A DNA stretch of 64,000 nucleotides from Pseudoneurospora amorphoporcata (Eukaryota; Ascomycota; Sordariomycetes; Sordariales; Sordariaceae), in assembly GCA_033297205.1 (NCBI GenBank), contig MU859083.1:1-64000 (forward strand), given 5' to 3'. This document shows positions 56,716 to 64,000 of this stretch, in pieces. The notes beneath the pieces are model-generated. The model was not told the origin of the DNA, ran no database searches, and saw only the letters and a list, made by a program, of their open reading frames with translations. Every line of letters begins with the position of its first letter. The stretch's first letter is position 1. The translations under genes were made by a program, and so were the position numbers.

Positions 56716-57690
56716 ATGAAGTCCATCGCTCTCACCACGGCCCTCTCCCTCGCCGTGCCCACGATGCAAATGAACCAAGGCCACGCCGTCGCGCACATCA
56801 ACGCCGAAGCCCTCAAGAACAACCTTGAAATGGCCAAGGCCAACACCGAGTCCATGATGGCCCCCTAAAACAACATGAACATGCGCAAGAACAAGCGCCA
56901 AACAACCGCCGGCACATACGCTGTCCCTTCCTCTTCCGTCCCCTCCGTCACTCTCACCGATCTCGACCGCGTCGTCTCCTCCGTCGGCGTCATCGTCAAG
57001 GGCGCCCAGGACGACCTCAAGAAGATCGACATCAAGGACCCCCAGGGCATCACCGGCATTCTCTCGCAGCTCCTCGGTAACACCACCTGCGCCATTCAGC
57101 AGGGGACTACCCGCATCAAGGCCAACAACAAGGCCATGATTTACCACGGGTGGGGCGTCGTTGGCGGTGGCGGCAGCAGCAGGGGACTTTATCCACTTGG
57201 CCTTGCCGGTTGGACCGGTGCCGGTAACGGTGTTAACGGTGTTAACGGTGTTGTCAACGGACTACCTGTGCTGGGCGGATTGACCGGTGTCATTGGCCTG
57301 TTGACCAGCCTTTTGAACACGGTTACTGGCCTGTTGGGCGGTCTGTTGCAGATTGGTGGTGGCGCTGGGTCTGGCACTGGTTCTACTACTGGTGGTTTGA
57401 ATCTCGGTAGCCTGACCGACTTGGCTAACCTTAGCAACCTCCTTGGTGGTCTCACCGGTGGTGTTACCGGTGGTGTTCTGCCGCTTGGTGATCTGAGCAA
57501 CCTTACTGGTGTCCTGAGCCCGGAGCTCCTCAGCCAGTTGCTCGGTGGTGGTTCTTCCGGCCAGCCGTTGAGCCTTGTTCAGGATCTGGTCACGTCTGTG
57601 CTGGAGCTGGTTACGGCCCTCCTTGGGGGACTGACTGGTGGTGCTGTCAGTGGTAACATCTCGGGCGGTGTTACTGTTGCTACCTCTTAG
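56716..57690 (+). pseudogene. secreted Leu/Gly-rich protein interrupted by an early stop
   Basis: From ATG 56716 the frame gives a plausible secretion signal (MKSIALTTALSLAVPT) and 50 codons, then TAA at 56866-56868. The same frame continues without shift to TAG 57688-57690. The continuation starts NNMNMRKNKR and goes on QTTAGTYAVPSSSVPSVTLT, so a Lys-Arg site for Kex2-type processing lies just after the stop. The rest is rich in Leu-Gly-Gly motifs (TGLLGGLLQIGGGAGSGTG, LLGGLTGGVTGGVLPLGDLS). This looks like a small cell-wall or surface protein whose propeptide and mature part have been split by one nonsense codon. No intron with GT-AG ends removes it neatly. A product starting at Met 56875 would lack the signal. 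The family is not recognised. Confidence 0.6.
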
Positions 57691-58818
57691 AAGTGCCTAT
57701 CTATCTACCCCTAGAGGGTTTGAGATGGCAAGACGATGTGGTTGTTGACCTGCTTGTGGTTGAGTTGAGCCTGGAGCGGGTTGCTGCTTCTCGGCTGGTG
57801 GGGGTGTCTGTCGGTGATGGATGGCATTGGAGGAGGAGAAAATATTTTTGTTGTTGTTGTGTGTCTGGTGTAGCTTTTTCCTTTTCTTCAATCTGGCAAT
57901 AAGTTATTTTAGGTTTTTGTCGATGCTTTCTGTGGAGGAGGAGATGAGTGACCTTGTTCGCAGCAGGAGGACTGTTGGTGAATGGGAAAAGGGAAGTGTA
58001 ATGACTGTGTTTGATGAGAGTGTGCGTGTTAGTTTTGGTTTTGAACAGAAAAATATCAGGGGTATTGCTCTTGACCTATCTTCTCTTCGTGATATAATGT
58101 GATATGATCCCGTGGCTACAGAGGTGGGACTAATCGCGTCGAACAATGACCATTAATCTCTGGCCAGAATCTACTGCCAGAGATGATATGTAGCCCCCCC
58201 CAACCACTGTCTCTCCTACATCCGTCTAGTATCAGCATCAGCATCAGTAAACCACATACGAGTAAACCACATACGACCATAGGATAGGCACCAGGGCAAC
58301 AAAAACTCGGGATCCCGTCCGCTCTCCCCTAGATAAGCCGGTAACCGCCAGAATCAGATTAATAGTCAGATCGTAACGACCGGCGAATAACCTGTTGTTG
58401 TAGGTATGTCCCTTTGCTCATTTGCACAGGTTTGACTGAGTTTGGGGAAGATGCCAGTGATGGATGTGTAACTTTAGGAACCTAAGGCATGGCATTTCAT
58501 AATAGGATTAGAACGAAGCGGGAAGCCGAAAGTTTAGTTTTTTTTCGTGCCCTGCTCTGCCTACTCCCATCCCAAATGAAAATAAATCAATTTGCAGTGT
58601 CAACTATGAACTTCTACATGAGACTACTAACTAGAGATTTGGCAGTATCAAACCACTTATTAAAGGAAAGTGGGCGGCGTGGCACGGGTAGTTAGTGGAT
58701 TTGACGAAACCAATTACAATAGAGTTGAAGCAATGCAGTACACACACAATCTTTTTTTTTAGTATTTAGTTTACTTGCTAGCTAGCTGTCGTTACGTCGT
58801 TGTACCTCCAAAACAACC

Positions 58819-58847
<29 letters not shown>
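58819..58847. repeat. A29 homopolymer
   Basis: Uninterrupted run of 29 A in intergenic DNA. Confidence 0.95.
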
Positions 58848-58849
<2 letters not shown>

Positions 58850-59460
58850 ATATTCCTCCTCCTTCCCACTCAGACCAAGAGAGTATCTCACAAATTCTAT
58901 ACGAATCTTTATTGAAGGCTGGGGATTTAATTATAAATTTGTTACTGTTCCCGCAGACCAACTGTTGCTTGAGAACTAAGCGCAGGCTTAAGGTTTCTAG
59001 ATAGTTATAAAGCATACCATACCCTACCTAACATTTCCTCTTGTCTGCCTTTTTCAACAACCTCCCTCCGTATGTATGTATTCCGATCAAGCGCGCCATG
59101 TATTTATTCTCGGCTGCCCATCATCGTCAAGAATACCTAGGTAGCTTTTTGGTGGCCAAACGATAGTTGACTATTGTTGCAGCTTTTTATAACTAGTAAC
59201 TAGAAACCTTAAGCCTATGCTTACATTCTCAGTTGGTTTGTGGGAATAGTAAGAAAGTTATCATTAAAAACCCCACCTAGCCTTCAAAAGATAAGATTCG
59301 TATAGAGTTTTGTGCGACGAGGTGGAATGCAGAATATACTGGTGTATGGTGTACGTTGGCCTCATCCCAAGAGTTAGTTCATGGTGATCCGTGAGTATTA
59401 CTCTATTGGTCTGAGTGGGAAGGAGCGAGGAGGAATTATGGTGTGGTGTGGTTTGTGTGG

Positions 59461-59473
59461 GGAGAGAGAGGGA

Positions 59474-59508
<35 letters not shown>
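59461..59508. repeat. (GA)n-rich microsatellite
   Basis: About 48 bases of GA repeat with two GGG interruptions at the left. Confidence 0.95.
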
Positions 59509-59510
<2 letters not shown>

Positions 59511-60007
59511 CCTTTTTATATGATTTTTTAGGTGCTTGCTTAACAAAGTGCGAAGTGTGAAGTGCTGAAAATGTGAAGTGCCGAAAAAACTACTAAAAAA
59601 ACTGCAAGACTAGAATTGAGAAAGTCGACAGAAAGAGACCCGCATTACTCCCAATTCATCATAAGGTACAAGCTACAGACACAAATACAACAAAAAAAAA
59701 AGAGATATGTAAAGAAGCGCGGCAAGTACAACCTGCAACCACCGCACAACATTCCCAATTATTCATTAGGCGGTGGTGGCCAAATACATCCCCTACACCC
59801 CATCATAACCAAACCACTTTCATACAATGGCCGACATTATCCTCAATCATCAATCATGTTTGTTCCCACCATTTGTTGATTGATACAATTTGATATCCCC
59901 CCACCCATGTTGTTGAGTTTTCTGTCTGTTTTGATGCATGCAAAGACAACGCGGGCGACACAGAAGAAGAAGAAGTAGAAGAGGCGAGTCGGGTCGAGTC
60001 GTTTAGA

Positions 60008-60358
60008 CTAGATGTCAGGGGGGACGCCGCGTACCCAGCTAGTTACGAACGATCACCAACGGGTTAGCATGACGTACGTACCACACCAAGTAAACAAACA
60101 AACAAACGGAAAAAGGGGGAAGCAGTAATGGACAACGACGGAAAAAGGGGGAAGCTGTAATGGACAACGAAACGTAACGTACTTATCCCACATCTTGGCA
60201 ATGAACCCACTAGGCGGCCTCTGCTCACTCAGGCTCTTTCTGCGCGCAACACTCTCCGGATCATTGCGTCTCTTCTGGGCAGTCAAGCCCTCGAAGAGAG
60301 CATGAGATGCCTAATTTTGTTTTTTCGTAAGTCAGCGTCGGCACTTAAAGAAGGGGGT

Positions 60359-60389
<31 letters not shown>

Positions 60390-60894
60390 AAAGGAAAGAA
60401 GGGAAACTCACCCGTCTATGATGGGGAAACCGCGGAAACTCGGTAACCGTGCTCGCACTGCCCATCAACCGATCACTTCCCGTGCTACTAGACGAAGACA
60501 TGCTAGCACTCCGTTCATTCCTGAAAACATTTCCCTCTCCCTCCCCGGCCATGGTGCCCATGCCGCCCATCTGCCCAGAAGAAGAAGGGAAAAGTTTGGT
60601 GCTGTCATCAATTAACTTGCTCTCGCTCGTATCCCGTGCACCAGTGCCCGTCCAGCTCATGCTCTGAGCGGGATCAGTCCCTGTCTTCGTGGCACCGCCT
60701 GTCTTGTCGGTGGATGAGGATCCCGGAGTGCGGCGGCGGTTGGCGGCGGCGGTGGCTTGGGCGGCGATGGAGGTGCGAGCGTCACCGGAGACGGGGGCCA
60801 CGGAGCCGCTGGCCGGAGGAGCGGTGGTGGAGGTGGTGGGTGGGAGGGGGCCGACGGTGGTGGTGGTGCCGCCGGTGGTGATTGTGTCGTCCAT
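60008..60894 (-). CDS. small conserved fungal protein with basic SLSEQRP tail
   Basis: Exons 60894-60412, 60310-60183 and 60038-60008; introns 60311-60411 and 60039-60182 restore 213 residues. The N-terminal two thirds are Thr/Ser/Pro/Gly-rich and disordered (MDDTITTGGTTTTVGPLPPT). The conserved part is the tail: ASHALFEGLTAQKRRNDPES, VARRKSLSEQRPPSGFIAKM and, after the last intron, WDNWVRGVPPDI. This phrase (R-x-S-L-S-E-Q-x-P-x-x-G-F-x-x-K-M-W-x-N-W-V-x-G) recurs in small ascomycete proteins, some of them linked to conidiation or starvation, but I cannot attach a name with confidence. RRKSLS is a good phosphorylation site for a basophilic kinase. The last intron contains a nearly perfect 31-bp direct repeat. 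Confidence 0.75.
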
Positions 60895-63287
60895 TGTTGC
60901 TGTTGTCGCTGTAGTGGGGGAGGGAGATGGAGATGGGATAAAGGGGTGATGGGGGTGATGGGGTTCGTGGGGATGGGGGAAGAGGGGGGTGGCGTTGTTA
61001 TGCGTTGGGAAAGGTTGTTTTGGTTACACGCTTTGAGGGTGTTTGTTGTTGTTGTTCTGGGAGGGTTGCGAAAGTCAAGTCTTGATGGTTGATTGAAGAC
61101 TTGACTGAGCTGTGTATTGTTGGGGACTTGTCACTTGTGAGTGAAAACTAGTGTAGACTTCAAGAGATGTTCAAGTGAGATAATCAATGTCAAGAATCGT
61201 TAGATGTATAAGGAGGAGTAGCATAGGAACACAAACGGATGATGAGGGCGGGGTTGCCGGAGGTTTATACCTTATGTGCGTATCACAATCACAGATGGAT
61301 GCATGCAGCAGCCGCACAAAACAGCTATGGGCAGCTTAGGAGTTCTCCGTCTTCCACTGAGACTTTTCTCTTACAAACCAAGATCCGTAAGACACACTGG
61401 TGAAATCAGTCGACTGGAGATGCAAACCGAAAGGTAGATGTACCTCATCATGCCGTCACATGCAAAGGAAGGGGGGGAAGCACGTCCCGCAGGAAGAGCA
61501 GAGCTTGACCAAGGTGAGCTCACTTGAGTGAGGCTGTTGGCCGTGGTGTTGAGCTATGTCGGCGGCTGGTGGTTAAAAGGTACTTGGCTCGGAAGTCCGA
61601 GTGGGTATAGGCTCCTTGGAAGTTGATGAGATGTTGAAGTACATGTCTAACATTGAGTGCCTTGACTCGGCAGAGAATGGGCCATGATCATGGCTTCGGT
61701 GTTGTCTGTTCTCGATGGTTCATTTCGGGACATTCCAGAACGTCTACCCCTCTCGTCTCGCCTTACGATCGCTTCAGAAACGAGGGGAACTGAGATCTGG
61801 ATGGAAGGATAAAGCCTTGTGTTTATGATATGGGTGGCCAGCCAACCATAACCTTTAAATAAAGAGGGGTTCTTTGTGTTCCCATCTCTCGCGGTTAGAT
61901 CGTTGTCGTTGTTCGACTCTTGGCTCCTGGGCTTGTCTCCGGAGTTTGACAGGTGAACATATGAATCAGCCACTGTCAGCTGAACATGCAGGAAACCAAA
62001 GTCAGCAAGAAGCGAGCCAAAGTGTCCATGCAGGCAAGTGCAATAAAGAAGTGATTGAGCGGGAATCCCGAGAGAATGCATCAGAATCGGATCGGTGGAC
62101 TCACCAACGCACGGGGTCAAAGCGCTCGGATCGTTTCCGGCAGACGGGAGTGACGTTGAGATGACGATGCCGTTGCCGTGGGCATTGGCCGGTCATCGTC
62201 GCTCTGTTCGCGGCCGTTTCTATCGAGACCGAGACTCGTTGCTGGGGGGCTGCCACTCCTCCAGCTAAATACCCGAAAGACGAAGAAGAAGGTGGGAGAC
62301 GAATACAATAGAGAGAGTGGTGAATACCTCTTTTGGATAGAGCTCACACGTATTATAGTCGAGTGTCATGGTGATGATGCATGATTCATATAGCAAGGTA
62401 TTCTTTCGGTAAACAATCAAGCTCACCGTATCTTGAACTTCTTCGAGACACCAACTTCCCACTCGGAAAGTCATTCTCCGTCATGACCAAACCCGATGAA
62501 GCGTGTCGTTGCTCCTGAATGGCATCATGGTCCTTTGTGAGGGGAGGATGGGAGATGCTGGGCGCAATTATAACAGCGTCATCTTGTATCTTCTGTAAGA
62601 GCCTCTTCAGCTTCAACTTGAACAAGCAATCGTGAACAGACGTCGACATGTTTCGAATGCGGGTTCTGCTGATGCCGCATGTTGTGGTTGTCGGGGAGAA
62701 CCTGGCAAGTGTCGAGTGGAAATTGTTAATACGTAGTGCAAGGTAAGCAAAGAGACATGCATCGTTATCGCTATCAGCAGCGTCCAGGCTGAGCCCCTGA
62801 GCAGCCCCTTGGCGTAGGTCCCCTGATAGTCCCACCACAGGGGGGCGGCAGGCAGTGGCCCCCCTAGAAGCCGAGTCCCGCCCGCTCCAGGGTTCCAATG
62901 GCGGGATGGTTCCGTGACGGTTTCATGGCTTGGGGAAGTGTCCTTCGGGCGGCTTCCATCCACTGTCCTTGGAAAGGGAACTATCACGAGTCCTCATTTG
63001 ATCCAATCACTCACTGTCCTTCCCCTGTCCCTTTTTCTGCTGGTCTGCTGCATTGCTGACCCTCTACCATAATATCTTGTCTTGGAAGACCCTGTCCCGT
63101 TACTCACACACACATCGAGGCCATCTACCTGAAGGAGGCGATACATGCAGACTCAGTCTGACCGAGTATGATAATCGGTGATTACCGTGCCTGAATCCGA
63201 GTTATTTCTTTGCGACAACTACCACGGAGGACTCCTACGACAAAAAGCTTAAATTCGTCCCAAATCCCGCGCCTATAGCCTTCCACG
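60895..63287. other. intergenic; only weak ORF candidates
   Basis: No gene with family support. The best candidate is a minus-strand frame of 87 codons from ATG 62649 to 62386 (starts MSTSVHDCLFKLKLKRLLQK), which may be one exon of a small gene. Its neighbour in another frame (62474-62265) could be a further exon, but no clear intron joins them. Confidence 0.4.
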
Positions 63288-64000
63288 ATGATGACACAAG
63301 ACTTGCCTTCTCCCCAAGACTTGCGCATCAGCAACGGTGTCTCTTCAGCCTCGTCTACCACCACCTTTAGTTCAACTGCGCCCTTTCCTAGTACTTCAGA
63401 GAGCACAACAACAACAACAACCACAGACATGGCCACCGCCTCGGTCTCCAAGATCCTCAGCCAACCCCGCAGCCTTGCCGAGGTATGCGCCGCTTTGCGC
63501 GCAAAGCTACTGGCCTTTCTGGCTCTCCAGTCCGACGATGAGACGGTACAGGGTACTCAACAGCGGGCTCGCGATACTATGGAGGTGATAGAGGAGGCAT
63601 TGCGCCGTTATAGGTACGGTTGTTGATCTTGACCCTGGATCCATCCCGTCACTCACATTCATTCACGACTAACAAGCAAAAACCGCAACGCAACGCAAAC
63701 AAAACAGACCCCAAGAAATCTCCCTCTCCTACAACGGCGGCAAAGACTGTCTAGTCCTCCTAATCCTCATCCTCGCCTGCTGGCCCGCCTCGATTATTCA
63801 ACCATCTACTACTACCACCTCCTCGTCAACAACAAAACAAACCCTCCCCCGTCTCCAATGCATCTACATCGCCCCGCCAGACCCCTTCCGCGAAGTCGAG
63901 GACTTCGTCGCCACCACCACAGGCGAATACCACCTCGACCTAGCACGCTACGCCCTGCCCATGCGCCAGGCGCTCGACAAATACCTCGAAGAGAAGCCCA
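63288..64000 (+). CDS. fad1: FAD synthase (FMN adenylyltransferase), 5' part
   Basis: Exons 63288-63613 and 63708 to beyond the window; intron 63614-63707 (GTACGG, CTAAC, ACAG) keeps the frame. The second exon starts PQEISLSYNGGKDCLVLLIL, the PP-loop-type motif SYNGGKD of the PAPS-reductase-like FAD synthase family, followed by LQCIYIAPPDPFREVEDFVA and a segment ending at the window edge (ALDKYLEEKP). The enzyme transfers AMP from ATP to FMN to make FAD. The first 45 residues are Ser/Thr-rich. The downstream in-frame ATG at 63429 (MATASVSKILSQPRSLAEVC) has a better context, so it may be the true start. The 3' part is outside the window. Confidence 0.9.

Larger units (their letters stand above)
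57691..60007. other. intergenic, AT-rich, several simple repeats
   Basis: No gene recognised. Contains an A29 run (58819-58847), a GA-rich repeat (59461-59508) and an inverted CAGAGAT/ATCTCTG pair near 58155-58180. Open frames here are short and without family motifs. Confidence 0.5.

Noticed and set aside
2870..56868. A-to-I mRNA editing as the sole explanation of all in-frame stops
   Set aside because: Three of the five stops are TAA and would need two edited bases each to become a sense codon; a C-to-T origin explains all five with one change each.
60895..63287. Possible two-exon minus-strand gene around 62265-62898
   Set aside because: The frames lack family motifs and a clear donor/acceptor pair; kept only as a note.
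1..64000. Transposable elements, CRISPR arrays and rRNA genes
   Set aside because: No transposase, reverse transcriptase, long terminal repeats, regular spaced repeats or conserved rRNA segments were seen on reading both strands.

Overview
The window is nuclear DNA of a filamentous ascomycete, most likely a Sordariomycete close to Neurospora/Sordaria/Podospora. Evidence: short introns (about 50-300 bp) with GTA/GTG donors, CTAAC-type branch points and CAG/TAG acceptors; fungal-only families (LysM proteins, subgroup-C chitinases, patatin/NB-ARC/TPR proteins, a FunK1-like relic); a TTAGGG-type motif; and nonsense codons of the kind expected from C-to-T change at CpA. No prokaryotic signals, transposon, CRISPR array, tRNA or rRNA was recognised.

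Layout. (1) 1-2 kb: the last codons of a plus-strand gene and a broken FunK1-like relic. (2) 2-11 kb: a divergent pair, a very long secreted chitinase with an in-frame stop late in the gene, and a secreted multi-LysM protein. (3) 11-20 kb: an accessory stretch with a DUF-like/F-box-type protein, a small broken ORF, a telomere-like perfect hairpin, a class C beta-lactamase-like gene with two in-frame stops, a broken ankyrin gene and a truncated DUF7580-type gene. (4) 20.8-31.4 kb: an allorecognition module. A patatin/NB-ARC/TPR NLR-like gene (plp-1 type, minus strand) stands head to head with a smaller patatin paralogue (plus strand) that has lost its catalytic serine, and the paralogue faces sec-9, the SNAP-25-type SNARE known in Neurospora as the partner monitored by PLP-1. 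(5) 31-64 kb: mostly housekeeping genes: an acidic protein with a frame break, a GTPBP1-like GTPase, EMC6, a vezatin/Inp2-like peroxisome protein, PCNA, pyridoxal kinase, dUTPase, a coiled-coil protein, a three-KH RNA-binding protein, a secreted Leu/Gly-rich protein broken by a stop, a small conserved basic-tail protein, and the 5' part of FAD synthase.

The region of most interest is 20.8-31.4 kb. plp-1 and sec-9 form a known pair in which the NLR-like protein senses SEC-9 and triggers cell death after fusion of unlike cells. Here a third gene lies between them. It shares both of the first two intron positions and the exon 2 length with plp-1, so it comes from the same ancestor, but it is predicted to be catalytically dead and has no nucleotide-binding domain. 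It could be a decoy, a regulator or a decaying copy.

A second theme is five in-frame stop codons in four otherwise well-preserved genes. All are TAA or TAG where a single T-to-C difference gives glutamine. This points to RIP-like or other C-to-T damage, or, for the TAG cases only, possibly to the A-to-I mRNA editing known from sexual tissue of these fungi.
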